Assembly (NCBI GenBank): GCA_016930155.1
Contig: JAFGHL010000071.1
Coordinates: 1 to 37,511, forward strand
Direction of reading: 5' to 3'
From: Dehalococcoidia bacterium
GTDB lineage: Bacteria; Chloroflexota; Dehalococcoidia; GIF9; UBA5629
Length of the DNA: 37,511 bases
Position 1 is the first letter of the stretch. Every line of letters starts with the position of its first letter. A program made the translations under genes and the position numbers. The notes beneath the pieces are model-generated. The model was not told the DNA's origin. It worked only from the letters and a program-made list of their open reading frames with translations, and made no database searches. This document shows positions 1 to 8,638 of this stretch, in pieces.

Positions 1-1823
1 CAGACCAGCTCGCAACTGCTGCAGCGGGTGCACTTCTCCTGGTCGACGACCTTAATGCCTTTTTCATCACTGAAAATGGACTCAACCGGGCAGGCCAGAA
101 CGCAGTGGTCGCAGCCTTTCTCGCATTTGTCCGGGAGTATGTAATAAGCCGTCAATTCCTTGCAGACCCGGGCGGGACAGCGTTTTTCAGACACGTGCGC
201 CTCGTACTCGTCCCGAAAATAGCGCAGAGTGGTTAAAACTGGGTTGGGCGCCATTTTGCCGAAGCTGCACAGCGAGGCAGCTCTGATATCTTCAGCCAGT
301 ATCTGCAGGGTCTGCAGCCCCTCGGCGGTACCTTTTCCCGCGCAGATATCTTCGAGTATGCCCAGCATCTGATAGGTGCCGATCCGGCACTGCGTACACT
401 TTCCGCAGGACTCGCGGCAACTGAAGTCTATAAAAAACCTGGCGGTGTCCACCATGCAGTTTTCTTCATCCATAACGATAACGCCGCCCGATCCCATCAT
501 GGCCCCTGCCTCTTTGAGCGAATCAAAGTCGAGGGGCGTAGCCAGCATGCTCTGCGGGAGGCATCCGCCCGACGGTCCACCTATCTGCACTCCCTTGAAC
601 TGCTTCCCCAGCCTGATACCGCCGCCGATGTCGTTGATCAGGGTACCCAGCGTCGTCCCGGTCGCCACTTCCGCCAACCCAGTATTGACCAGTTTACCCG
701 CCAGAGCCAGCAGGACTGTGCCCGGGCTGGACTCGGCGCCTATGGAGGCAAACCACTTACCTCCATTTTTAACAATGAGAGGGATATAGGCGAGCGTCTT
801 GACATTATCCACCAGCGTAGGCCGGCCCCACAGTCCGCTCTCGGTGGGATAGGGAGGGCGGTGCTCCGGCCAAGAACGCCTACCCTCCATGGCAGCGATC
901 ATGGCCGTTTCCTCTCCCGAAACAAAGGCCCCCGCTCCCTTGACTATCTCTATATCAAAATCAAACCCGCTGTCCAGGACGTTCTTACCCAGCAGACCTT
1001 TGTCCTGCGCCTGTTTAAGGGCGATTTGCAGCCTCTCAATAGCCAGCGGGTACTCCTCCCGCACATAGATGAAGCCGTTGCCGGCGCCAACAGCATAACC
1101 GGCGATAGCCATTCCCTCGATAATGGCATGGGGGTCGCTCTCCAGCAGCACCCTATCCATGAAAGCGCCGGGGTCGCCCTCATCGGCATTGCAGATAACG
1201 TATTTGGGATTTTTACGGGATTTTCGGCAGGCCCTCCACTTAATGCCGGTGGGGAACCCCGCCCCACCGCGGCCGCGCAGCCCTGATGTCTCAACCTCGG
1301 CTATTATTGCCGGGGGTTTTTTCTTGAGCGACCGGGTCAGGCCGGCATAGCCGCCGCAGGCAATGTAATGCCCTATCTCCAGAGGGGAAGTGTAACCGCA
1401 GTTGCGCAGCAACAGCCGGGTTTCGTAATTGAAGCGCTCCATCTCTGGTATATAGACTGGCTCGCTGTCGCCGCCCGCCACCGTTCCCAATGCCAACTCC
1501 AGACAGGGGTCGTCCCCTTTCACATAGCCCTCGATAAGCTGCGGGACCATCTGCGGTGTGACATGATGGTAGCAGATGGGAAAATCACCGGGCTTCAGTA
1601 TGATGACCAGCGGCTCGTAGGAGCAAAGCCCCATGCACCCCACCTCCGAAACCCGGACGGGTATGTCCAGGCCCTCTATTCCGCTGCGCAAAGCGTCAAG
1701 GACGGCCAGGGCGCCAGCGGCGCGGCCGCAGGTAGCGGTCCCCACCAGAATGTGTATGAATTGATTGCCGTAGAGTACTTCCCAGTCCTTCCGGGCTACA
1801 GCATATATATCTTCAAAGGTCAT
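1..1823 (-). CDS. NADH-binding NuoF/HndC-like flavoprotein subunit (3' end outside window)
   Basis: The minus-strand frame stays open from an ATG at 1823 to the window edge, giving about 607 codons. It encodes the NADH/FMN-binding subunit of a NuoF/HndC/HymB-type NAD(P)-linked oxidoreductase. Seen in order: an N-terminal thioredoxin-like domain (about 1-110), the GRGGAGFP FMN/NADH motif near residue 183, the ESCGKCTQC plus LCSFG set for a [4Fe-4S] cluster near residues 470-510, and a C-terminal two-cluster ferredoxin domain starting near 560 (CEKGCDHCVLACP, then CTRCSSC). The ferredoxin tail is typical of soluble hydrogenase or formate dehydrogenase flavoproteins rather than complex I. The ATG overlaps the stop of the NuoE-like gene by four bases (ATGA), so the two are translationally coupled. 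The N-terminal domain shows only three of the four cysteines expected for a [2Fe-2S] site. The catalytic partner (hydrogenase, formate dehydrogenase or other) would lie left of the window. Confidence 0.9.
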   Translation of the reverse strand, partial: MTFEDIYAVARKDWEVLYGNQFIHILVGTATCGRAAGALAVLDALRSGIEGLDIPVRVSEVGCMGLCSYEPLVIILKPGDFPICYHHVTPQMVPQLIEGYVKGDDPCLELALGTVAGGDSEPVYIPEMERFNYETRLLLRNCGYTSPLEIGHYIACGGYAGLTRSLKKKPPAIIAEVETSGLRGRGGAGFPTGIKWRACRKSRKNPKYVICNADEGDPGAFMDRVLLESDPHAIIEGMAIAGYAVGAGNGFIYVREEYPLAIERLQIALKQAQDKGLLGKNVLDSGFDFDIEIVKGAGAFVSGEETAMIAAMEGRRSWPEHRPPYPTESGLWGRPTLVDNVKTLAYIPLIVKNGGKWFASIGAESSPGTVLLALAGKLVNTGLAEVATGTTLGTLINDIGGGIRLGKQFKGVQIGGPSGGCLPQSMLATPLDFDSLKEAGAMMGSGGVIVMDEENCMVDTARFFIDFSCRESCGKCTQCRIGTYQMLGILEDICAGKGTAEGLQTLQILAEDIRAASLCSFGKMAPNPVLTTLRYFRDEYEAHVSEKRCPARVCKELTAYYILPDKCEKGCDHCVLACPVESIFSDEKGIKVVDQEKCTRCSSCELV

Positions 1824-2320
1824 GGCAGGGTGGAGGCACCCCCTTCTTTCTGCGGGGCGGCAGGCCTGATGGTCACCAGCACCTCCTCGATCTTGGGCGG
1901 CGTCATGTGCGGGTAAGCCTGCTCCCCGATGGTCACGACGGGGGCCAGGGCGCAGCAGCCGATGCAGGCCACCCTTTCCAGGCTGAACTCCCAGTCGGGC
2001 GTAGTGCCCCCGATCTTAATATCCAGCTCCCTGGCTATGGCCTCCAGCACCATCTGGCCGCCGGCCAGGTGGCAGGCCGTGCCCATGCAGACCTTGATGG
2101 GCCGTTTGCCGGGAGGGGTGAAACGGAACTGGTTATAGAAGGTGGCAACTCCCCAGACCGAGGCCGCGGGCATATCAAGGAATTTCGCCACATCCAGCAT
2201 GGCTTCCTGTGACAGGTATCCGTGCACAGCCTGGATATCCTGCAGGATATCTATCAGGCCACCGCGGCTGCGGCGGTCTTCGGTCAAAATAATGGATAGG
2301 TTGTTGCTTTCTTCGCTCAA
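1820..2320 (-). CDS. NuoE/HndA-like [2Fe-2S] thioredoxin-fold subunit
   Basis: This 166-residue protein is the 24-kDa-type subunit that carries a [2Fe-2S] cluster and pairs with the NuoF-like flavoprotein. The four ligand cysteines are visible as CMGTAC in the middle and CIGCC near the C-terminal third, with the usual helical N-terminus (GLIDILQDIQAVHGYL, then a segment ending VATFYNQF). Length is normal for the family. The start codon is TTG: an in-frame stop lies six codons upstream and no other start is available between, with only a weak GAG in place of a Shine-Dalgarno site. It sits 163 bp downstream of acsC on the same strand and overlaps nuoF, so it is probably transcribed with the acs genes or from a promoter in that gap. 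Its job is likely electron transfer between NAD(H) and a ferredoxin-linked partner. Confidence 0.9.
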   Translation of the reverse strand: MSEESNNLSIILTEDRRSRGGLIDILQDIQAVHGYLSQEAMLDVAKFLDMPAASVWGVATFYNQFRFTPPGKRPIKVCMGTACHLAGGQMVLEAIARELDIKIGGTTPDWEFSLERVACIGCCALAPVVTIGEQAYPHMTPPKIEEVLVTIRPAAPQKEGGASTLP

Positions 2321-2483
2321 TTCAAATGTCTCAAATCATCCATCGCAGGGACACAATTATTGCTACTATTCTATGTCAAAGCAGGGAATGAAGCCAGAGG
2401 TCAAGCTCCAAATAATATCGAAATCCAGATTAAACCGGAGAAATCTTTATACTCAGTACTTTAAACTTTTCGGGTTTATCCCG
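2321..2483. other. intergenic gap between acsC and nuoE
   Basis: This 163-bp stretch holds no convincing gene. On the minus strand a TTGACA hexamer lies at 2379-2374, but no good -10 box sits at 16-18 bp from it, so a separate nuoEF promoter is possible and not shown. A short CGGG/CCCG hairpin near 2473-2485 at the end of acsC is too weak to call a terminator. Confidence 0.3.
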
Positions 2484-3851
2484 CTACTGGTTCCAGCTTT
2501 TTACCAGTTTGGGCAGGTAGCCCGGTATCTCGTTGGCATCGCCGGGGCCGACGATGATGTCCCATTCCGGTAACCCCTCCATAAGCTCGCCGCGTATGCG
2601 GGCGACCTTGCCGGGGATGACCAAGCGGCGATGGTTAACCTTGCCCTCTATGCCGCTCTTCTTAACAAAAGGAGCGATGGTGTCGCCGCTGAACTTGCCT
2701 GCCGCCCAAGCGGTGAGGATGCCCAACCCACCAGCCTCCTTCACCAGCAGCCAGGCCGGTACCTTGCTGGCCTCCACTTCCGAGGAGACCAGAAAGTAGG
2801 TCAGCGCCCAGTTGCTGGTTATCAGCACGGGCGACCCGGCATCCGGGTTGTTAACGGGATATATATTCTCCTCCATGGACATGGGTATGCGGGGATCGGT
2901 GTAAATATTCAGCCGCTGCGCTAGGACGGGCAGCAGCGTATGGGCGTCTATATGCGACAGCACAATGATGCCGGCGTACTTAATGATGAACATGGAGGCC
3001 ATTATGATCTCGCTCATACGGTCCTGCGTCATGAAGCAGGGGAAGCCAATGGTCGGGTAGCCCAGCGGCCGGAAGCTCTGCTTGAGTGAAGCACGCCGTA
3101 CCAGCGTCTGGTCCCGCACGGCCGACAGCAGGTCGCGGGAGCCGGGATCCATAACAATATTCTCAATGCCGTTCTCTTTCAGCTTCAAGGTGAGCAGCGC
3201 TAGGTCTTCCACGTTGTCCGCCTTTATCACAACCGTGGCCGGGTTGGTTTTCACAGCGGCAATTACCTTCTCGATACCGGCGGCTGTAACAGGATAGAGC
3301 GCCGGGTATCTGTCGGCACACATGCTGTGTGCAGCCAGTAAGGCGTCCGTGTCCTCCGCCATCATCAGCAGTGGGCAGTCCACCGCATTGCAGGCCTTTT
3401 TCACCAGGGCCTCATACTTAGAACGGTCGCCCGAGTTGAAGCGTACCGCAAGCATATCCGCTTTTAATGTCTTGCCGACCCAGGTGAACTGTAGCTCTTT
3501 CAGCTTACTGATCTTATCATCGATGTCAGCTTCCGGCTCATCATCCGAGACCATCACCGCTAGGGCTGGCTGGTGCACAAAGGTCTTCTCGTGGCGGTAC
3601 ATGACCTGCTCATCGCCAATCGTGAATGCCGTTGCGCCGGTACCGACGGTGACCGGCTTGACGGGGGGAGCCAGGGCGTCCGCCAGTTCGGCCTTCACTT
3701 CGGCTGCCAGGTACGGACACTTGTCCAGCGATACACCGCCTGACGCCAGCTTCATGGCAAAGGCAAAACAGGTCGGCAGGCCGCATTGCTTGCAGTTCTT
3801 TTTCCCGCCCTCGGGCAGCTTTTTAACAATATCAGTACCTTTAATTGCCAC
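2484..3851 (-). CDS. acsC: Corrinoid/iron-sulfur protein large subunit (CFeSP gamma)
   Basis: This 455-residue protein is the large subunit of the corrinoid/iron-sulfur protein that carries the methyl group from methyl-H4folate to acetyl-CoA synthase. The N-terminal [4Fe-4S] domain shows Cys20, Cys23, Cys28 and Cys45 in a C-x2-C-x4-C-x16-C pattern. A TIM-barrel region and a C-terminal B12-binding region follow, and the length is close to that of characterised AcsC proteins. The start is GTG at 3851, preceded by AAGGAG six bases away inside the end of acsD. The two genes overlap by 11 bp, which fits the equimolar AcsC-AcsD dimer. It is the third gene of the acsE-acsD-acsC set. CdhE is the archaeal counterpart, and only a phylogeny would show which branch this copy belongs to. 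Confidence 0.95.
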   Translation of the reverse strand: MAIKGTDIVKKLPEGGKKNCKQCGLPTCFAFAMKLASGGVSLDKCPYLAAEVKAELADALAPPVKPVTVGTGATAFTIGDEQVMYRHEKTFVHQPALAVMVSDDEPEADIDDKISKLKELQFTWVGKTLKADMLAVRFNSGDRSKYEALVKKACNAVDCPLLMMAEDTDALLAAHSMCADRYPALYPVTAAGIEKVIAAVKTNPATVVIKADNVEDLALLTLKLKENGIENIVMDPGSRDLLSAVRDQTLVRRASLKQSFRPLGYPTIGFPCFMTQDRMSEIIMASMFIIKYAGIIVLSHIDAHTLLPVLAQRLNIYTDPRIPMSMEENIYPVNNPDAGSPVLITSNWALTYFLVSSEVEASKVPAWLLVKEAGGLGILTAWAAGKFSGDTIAPFVKKSGIEGKVNHRRLVIPGKVARIRGELMEGLPEWDIIVGPGDANEIPGYLPKLVKSWNQ

Positions 3852-4758
3852 CGGCTGCTCCTTGCTGTATGGCCTCCCCGATCAGCCTGGCGCTTTCAGG
3901 GTGACGCAATACCAGTATGTTGGCCCCGGACAGCAGTAGGCTCATGGCGGTAACTCCTTCCCAGAGGATACCCTGCTCCCGGTCCGTCTTTGCCTGGCCT
4001 GTTTTCCAGCACTCAGCGCCCAGGTCGGCGATGACAGGCATCTGCATAGCCATATCGCCGAACATGATGCCCACGTGCTTGGTACGCTCGATAATAGTGA
4101 AGCTGTATTCCATGCCGTAGCCCGCCGCCGAAGCGAGCGGGTCGATGACAATCCTCTCCGGCGGGAGGTACTTTAACAGCTTCACGTTGAGTTCCTTTTC
4201 CAGGTTAATATCCATCGGGGTCTGGGCGATGATGCTGTGCCCGTTTTCGGCTACGGCCCGGGCGACGGCCTCATAGTTCTCTTTGACGGCAGGGCCCAGC
4301 AGCAGGTTTTCCCCCTTGCAGGCAACGGCCACAGCGGTCAGCACTTCGGCATCCTTGTTATCATCCCCGCAGCCGTAGACAATCAGGGGTACATCCAATT
4401 CGGCTGCTACCTGCTTAACCAGTTCAGCAGCCTGTTCTCCGCTTTTATTATCGCCCTGCGTGTCGGTGCTGCTGAGGCGCAGGCAGATAAGGTCGGCGCC
4501 ATTTTCCAGGCAGTGCTCCGCCCACTTGACAGGGTCGGAAACAACATCTTTGAACGGCTCCACCACCCACTTGGTCCAACTGGTAGCCGCATTGTCGTCG
4601 ACCTCCATCGCTATTAAGGGCCGATTGGCCGCAACGCCTTCAAAATAGTGAAACGGCAGGATGCTCTCGCCGCCTACCTTAACGGCCTTTTTCCCGGTTC
4701 CCAATATTACCTCTTTAACTTTTCCTGTGTACGTTTCTATCGGCACCTTGTATTCCAT
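3841..4758 (-). CDS. acsD: Corrinoid/iron-sulfur protein small subunit (CFeSP delta)
   Basis: This 305-residue protein is the small CFeSP subunit, which forms a heterodimer with AcsC and helps cap the corrinoid. It is a TIM-barrel protein; family-typical stretches include the N-terminal segment ending ILPFHYFEG, the ENGADLICLRL block and the segment around ERIVIDPLASAAGYG. Length fits the family (about 300-320). The ATG at 4758 is preceded by GAGGGAAGG. The gene follows acsE by 14 bp and overlaps acsC, so the three form one operon on the minus strand. Nothing looks truncated or shifted. Confidence 0.94.
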   Translation of the reverse strand: MEYKVPIETYTGKVKEVILGTGKKAVKVGGESILPFHYFEGVAANRPLIAMEVDDNAATSWTKWVVEPFKDVVSDPVKWAEHCLENGADLICLRLSSTDTQGDNKSGEQAAELVKQVAAELDVPLIVYGCGDDNKDAEVLTAVAVACKGENLLLGPAVKENYEAVARAVAENGHSIIAQTPMDINLEKELNVKLLKYLPPERIVIDPLASAAGYGMEYSFTIIERTKHVGIMFGDMAMQMPVIADLGAECWKTGQAKTDREQGILWEGVTAMSLLLSGANILVLRHPESARLIGEAIQQGAAGGN

Positions 4759-4772
4759 CAGCCTTCCCTCAG

Positions 4773-5651
4773 CTAAGACTCCAACCAGGCATGCGAGTAC
4801 AGCGCATCGCCGTGCAATACCCGGGCTGTCTTAACGTAATCCTGTTCTTTCTCAGAAAGGCCGCGCAGGCTGACCTGTTCGCCATCCACGACACGGCAAA
4901 TGAGGTGCTTGATCTCCTGCAGGCCGCCTCGGTTCATCTCCATCAGCTCGGGGTCGAGGACATCGGCAATAGCCGAGTAAAGGCCGTCTCTTTCCATCAT
5001 CGTCAGGTAGGTGCGGTTCAGGATGCCGCGCAAAGGCCCGGGCGTCCCGTTCGATACATTGGATAAGCCGATGACCGATTTAACGCCGGGCAAAAGATCT
5101 GGCAGTATCTTGACGAACTCCAGGGCTTCACGGCATTGTTTCTGATCAGCACTGATGGGCAGGATAATAGGATCAATCCTGATGTCGTCCGGCTTGATGC
5201 CCAGTTCGGTGGCATAGCTGAACGTGTCCATGATGGCTTCGACCCGGGAGTCCACATCCGGCGGACAGCCGGCGTCCGTAATGACCGAGAGTATAATCTC
5301 GGCGTTATAAGTAATCGCCAGCGGCATCATTAATTCCTTGCTTTCTGCCTTTCCCGAAGCCGAATTGATTATCGGTCGCTTTTTAGCAACCTCCAGGGCC
5401 GCCTCCATGGCAACCGGGTTCATGGTATCGATGGACAACGGCAGGTCGGTAACCTCCTGCACGGTGTTGACCAGCCAGGCAGCAACTTCCCCGGGGTTCT
5501 GGCGGGCCGGGCCCATATTCAAATCAAGATAGTCGGCTCCAGACGCGGTTTGCGCTTTAGCCAGTTCCTGGATTACACCGGCGTCCCTGGCTTTGACGGC
5601 TTCGCTGATTGCTCTGGAAATTATATGTATGTTTTCGCCGATTAGATTCAT
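4773..5651 (-). CDS. acsE: Methyltetrahydrofolate:corrinoid/iron-sulfur protein methyltransferase
   Basis: This enzyme moves the methyl group of methyl-H4folate to the cobalt of the corrinoid/iron-sulfur protein, the last step of the bacterial methyl branch. It is a pterin-binding TIM barrel. Visible folate-site motifs are DYLDLNMGPA, LPLSIDTMN, a later IDPIILP and IGLSNVSNG, matching the Asp and Asn positions known from the Moorella enzyme. The longest frame begins at 5693, but homology starts at MNLIGENIHII, so the ATG at 5651 is preferred, giving 292 residues. That is about 30 residues longer than the Moorella protein, the extra lying at the C-terminus. It is the first gene of the acsEDC operon. 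Archaea use unrelated methyltransferases here, so this marks the methyl branch as bacterial. Confidence 0.93.
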   Translation of the reverse strand: MNLIGENIHIISRAISEAVKARDAGVIQELAKAQTASGADYLDLNMGPARQNPGEVAAWLVNTVQEVTDLPLSIDTMNPVAMEAALEVAKKRPIINSASGKAESKELMMPLAITYNAEIILSVITDAGCPPDVDSRVEAIMDTFSYATELGIKPDDIRIDPIILPISADQKQCREALEFVKILPDLLPGVKSVIGLSNVSNGTPGPLRGILNRTYLTMMERDGLYSAIADVLDPELMEMNRGGLQEIKHLICRVVDGEQVSLRGLSEKEQDYVKTARVLHGDALYSHAWLES

Positions 5652-5746
5652 TGCCCGCCCAAAATATAAAAGGGTAGTGCAGAATTTTAACATCCGCTAT
5701 TCAGCATCTGCAAACGTTGCAGGTAAAACGAGGCGGTCGGATATCG

Positions 5747-5752
5747 TATAAT
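5747..5752 (+). promoter_or_regulatory. -10 box abutting rnhA start
   Basis: A consensus TATAAT ends seven bases before the rnhA ATG at 5759. No Shine-Dalgarno site intervenes and no good -35 hexamer is seen at 16-18 bp. Transcription would start at or next to the ATG, implying a leaderless mRNA. Confidence 0.4.
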
Positions 5753-5758
5753 TTAACC

Positions 5759-6220
5759 ATGCCCGAAAAAGAAAAAATTATTATTTACTGCGACGGGGCC
5801 TGCTCCAATAACCAGTTCAGAATCAACGCCGGTGGATGGGGAGCCATCCTCAGACATGGAAAAGCTGAAAAAGAAATTCGCGGGGGTGAATTGAATACCA
5901 CCAACCAGCGCATGGAGCTTACCGCTTGTATTCGCGCGCTGGAGCAGGTTAAATCGGCCTCTTACACAATCGATATCCATACGGACAGCGCCTATCTGGC
6001 AAATGCTATAAATAAGAAGTGGTACGTAAAGTGGCAGCGCAACGGCTGGCTGAACTACAATAAGAAACCTGTCGAAAACCGTGATCTGTGGGAGAGGCTG
6101 CTGGCGCTTTTATCTAACTATAAAGTAAACTTTATTAAGGTCGCCGGGCACTCGGGCGATGTGCTTAACGAACGTGCGGATGAGCTAGCTAGACGGGGCA
6201 TTGCGGAAATACGAAAATAG
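5759..6220 (+). CDS. rnhA: Ribonuclease HI
   Basis: This 153-residue protein is RNase HI, which cuts the RNA strand of RNA:DNA hybrids such as primers and R-loops. The four carboxylates are visible: Asp12 in IIYCDGACSNN, the Glu of QRMELTA, the Asp of HTDSAYL and the C-terminal Asp of NERADELARR; the basic segment KKWYVKWQRNGW is also typical. A longer in-frame start exists at 5717 (TTG), but homology begins at the ATG at 5759. The gene lies between the divergent acs and cdh sets and has no functional tie to them that I can see. Confidence 0.93.
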   Translation: MPEKEKIIIYCDGACSNNQFRINAGGWGAILRHGKAEKEIRGGELNTTNQRMELTACIRALEQVKSASYTIDIHTDSAYLANAINKKWYVKWQRNGWLNYNKKPVENRDLWERLLALLSNYKVNFIKVAGHSGDVLNERADELARRGIAEIRK

Positions 6221-6276
6221 ATCGGTCTCAATTAGGACCGTAAGCCCGCAGAATAGGGTTAACCGATTGTACAGGG

Positions 6277-6282
6277 TATAAT
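6277..6282 (+). promoter_or_regulatory. Candidate -10 box for the cdhABC operon
   Basis: A consensus TATAAT lies 35 bp upstream of the cdhA ATG in the 96-bp rnhA-cdhA gap. No recognisable -35 element stands 16-18 bp upstream, so this may be activator-dependent. It would give a leader of about 28 nt. Confidence 0.4.
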
Positions 6283-6316
6283 TTTGCCAATATATCTTTT
6301 CTTGCGAGTAGAATAA

Positions 6317-8614
6317 ATGTCCACAGACTACCACGTTAAAAAGAAGAGGGAAGAGATTATCCGTGCTGAAGACAATTGGGAGCCGGTAGGCCATACCCCC
6401 ATGCCGGGTATACTGGACCTGCGGAACTGGGACATGCGCCTGCTCAGGACCTACCAGCCTCTATATGCCCCGCTGTGCGACCTGTGCTGTTTTTGCACCT
6501 ACGGCAAGTGTGACCTGACGGGAGATAAAAGGGGCGCCTGCGGTATAGACATATCAGCACAGCAGGCCAGGGTGGTGCTGATGGCCTGCTGCATGGGCAT
6601 GTCCGCCCATGGCGCACAAGCTAGGCGGGTGATTGAGTACGCTATCGAGAAATACGGAAAGAATCATAAGATCAATTTAGGCGATCAGATCAGCGTGGAA
6701 GCCCCCCATATCAGGACGGTGCTCGGGTTGAAACCCGAAACACTGGGCGATCTGGAGAAAGTCGTCACCTACCTGGAAGGGCAGCTTATTCATCTTGTCT
6801 CGTCGCTGCATACCGGTCAGGAAGGCTCTTGCCTGGATTTTGAGTCCAAAGCCCTGCACGTGTCAATGCTGGACCACGTCGCCATGGAAGCCAGCGAGAT
6901 CGCAGAGATTGTGGGTTTCAGCTACCCCACATCGGTAGCCGATACTCCTCTGGTCGAACTGGGTTGGGGGGCGGTGGACAGGACCAAGCCGGTCATTTTA
7001 CTGATAGGGAATAATCCGCTGGCCGGGGTGCGCATCGCAGATTATTTAAAGGAACACGGCCTGCAGGATAAGATAGAATTGGCAGGCATCTGCTCCACAG
7101 CCCACGGGGTAACGCGCCACGATGACCGTGCCAAAGTTGTCGGACCTCTTTCCCGCCAGCTCTTCTTCGTACGCTGCGGCATCGCTGACGTCATAGTGGC
7201 AGATGAGCAATGTGTCCGCACAGATATCAATATCGAGGCCGCTAAAGCGGGGGCGGCTTTTATCGCCACCAGCGACAAAGCCTGCTATGGGCTTGATGAT
7301 CTAACGGATAAAGATACCCGGTATATCATCGACGCAATGACAAAGGATGGTAAGCAGGCTCTGATACTGGATGCCGATAAAGCCGCTGAGGTAGCAGTAA
7401 AAGCTGCGCTGGAGATAGCCCCCAAACATGATAAGCCACTGTGCAAGGCTGAGGAAGTACCCGCACTGTGCAGAGACCACAAGCTGTGCAATACGTGCAG
7501 CCAGGTATGCCCCAACCTCCTAGAGGTGGGAGATGCCATTGAAGCGGCCCAGAATAATAATCTCCAGCCGCTGGTTGAGGTATTTAATAAATGCATCGGC
7601 TGCGGAAAATGCGAAGAGGCGTGTCCACGCCATGTGCCGATATTCAAGATTATGCAGGCCGCCGCCAGCTGGGAAAGCGGGAAGATACGGGTCGGTCGCG
7701 GGCCGGTCATGGACACCGAAATACGCAGGGGCGGAGCGCCACTTGTCCTAGGAACTATACCCGGCATAATAGCCCTCGTCGGCTGCTCCAATTTCCCCGA
7801 GGGGCCAGATGAGGTTGCCGAGATAGCCGAGGAGTTCGCCAGGAGAAAATACATTGTTGTGGTATCCGGCTGCGCTGCCATGGCTATTGGAATGAAGAAG
7901 GACAAAGACGGGAAGACCCTTTATGAAAAGTACCCGCCGGACTTGCTGCCGGGCGGCATTATTAACGTTGGCTCATGCACCTCCAGTGCTCATATCAGCG
8001 GAGCGGCCATCAAAATAGCCAATCTCTTCGCTGCCCTGCCGCTGCGAGGCAACTACGAGGTAATAGCCGACTATATTCTGAATAGAGTCGGCGTCTGTGG
8101 TCTGGCCTGGGGAGCTTATTCACAAAAGGCCGCCTCCATTGCCACCGGGTTTAACCGGCTGGGAGTGCCGGTCGTGCTAGGTCCGCACGCGGCTAAATAC
8201 AGAAGGCTATACTTGAGCCGCAAGGATGAGGACGACTGGACGGTGATGGACGGGAGGGAGAGAAAACTGGTCAATACGGGAGAGCCCTCTCCGGAACACC
8301 TGGCCATAGCTGTTGAATCCAAGGCAAAGGCGATGATCACCCTGGCCAAGCACTGCATTAGAAAAAACGATACGCCCCAGGGCCGTCAACTCAAGCTCAC
8401 ACACTACATCGCGCTGCACAAGCAGTACATGGGAATACTGCCGGACGACCTGCACCTTTTCGTCAGGAAGACCTCGGATATACCGATCTTCTTCAAAAAG
8501 GAAGTTCTGGCCTACTTGGAGAAATCCGGCTGGCAGGAGAAACAGCTGCTGACCCTGCCAACCATGATCGGCACTTACAAATCCGCTGTCTCCCTTGATT
8601 CGGTGATACGCTGA
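6317..8614 (+). CDS. cdhA: Archaeal-type CO dehydrogenase/acetyl-CoA synthase alpha subunit
   Basis: This 765-residue protein is the nickel-iron CO dehydrogenase of the archaeal-type CODH/ACS (ACDS) complex, which interconverts CO2 and CO and passes CO to the synthase. The N-terminal cysteine cluster (Cys54, 57, 58, 60, 65, 75; CDLCCFCTYGKC then RGACG) fits the B/D cluster ligands. Two ferredoxin-like motifs follow at 385-398 (C-x5-C-x2-C-x3-CP) and 426-436 (CIGCGKCEEACP). These extra clusters separate CdhA from the bacterial CooS/AcsA type, which lacks them. C-cluster-type Cys and His residues appear at VSGCAA (519) and VGSCTSSAH (553-559). Length matches methanogen CdhA. It is the first gene of cdhABC. 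Its presence in an otherwise bacterial setting suggests transfer from archaea or very old shared inheritance. Confidence 0.93.
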   Translation: MSTDYHVKKKREEIIRAEDNWEPVGHTPMPGILDLRNWDMRLLRTYQPLYAPLCDLCCFCTYGKCDLTGDKRGACGIDISAQQARVVLMACCMGMSAHGAQARRVIEYAIEKYGKNHKINLGDQISVEAPHIRTVLGLKPETLGDLEKVVTYLEGQLIHLVSSLHTGQEGSCLDFESKALHVSMLDHVAMEASEIAEIVGFSYPTSVADTPLVELGWGAVDRTKPVILLIGNNPLAGVRIADYLKEHGLQDKIELAGICSTAHGVTRHDDRAKVVGPLSRQLFFVRCGIADVIVADEQCVRTDINIEAAKAGAAFIATSDKACYGLDDLTDKDTRYIIDAMTKDGKQALILDADKAAEVAVKAALEIAPKHDKPLCKAEEVPALCRDHKLCNTCSQVCPNLLEVGDAIEAAQNNNLQPLVEVFNKCIGCGKCEEACPRHVPIFKIMQAAASWESGKIRVGRGPVMDTEIRRGGAPLVLGTIPGIIALVGCSNFPEGPDEVAEIAEEFARRKYIVVVSGCAAMAIGMKKDKDGKTLYEKYPPDLLPGGIINVGSCTSSAHISGAAIKIANLFAALPLRGNYEVIADYILNRVGVCGLAWGAYSQKAASIATGFNRLGVPVVLGPHAAKYRRLYLSRKDEDDWTVMDGRERKLVNTGEPSPEHLAIAVESKAKAMITLAKHCIRKNDTPQGRQLKLTHYIALHKQYMGILPDDLHLFVRKTSDIPIFFKKEVLAYLEKSGWQEKQLLTLPTMIGTYKSAVSLDSVIR

Positions 8615-8638
8615 TTATAAATAAGGATTAACTGTAAT

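Noticed and set aside
2470-2490. Small hairpin at the end of acsC as a terminator
   Set aside because: Stem of only about four GC pairs and no convincing T-run in the minus direction.
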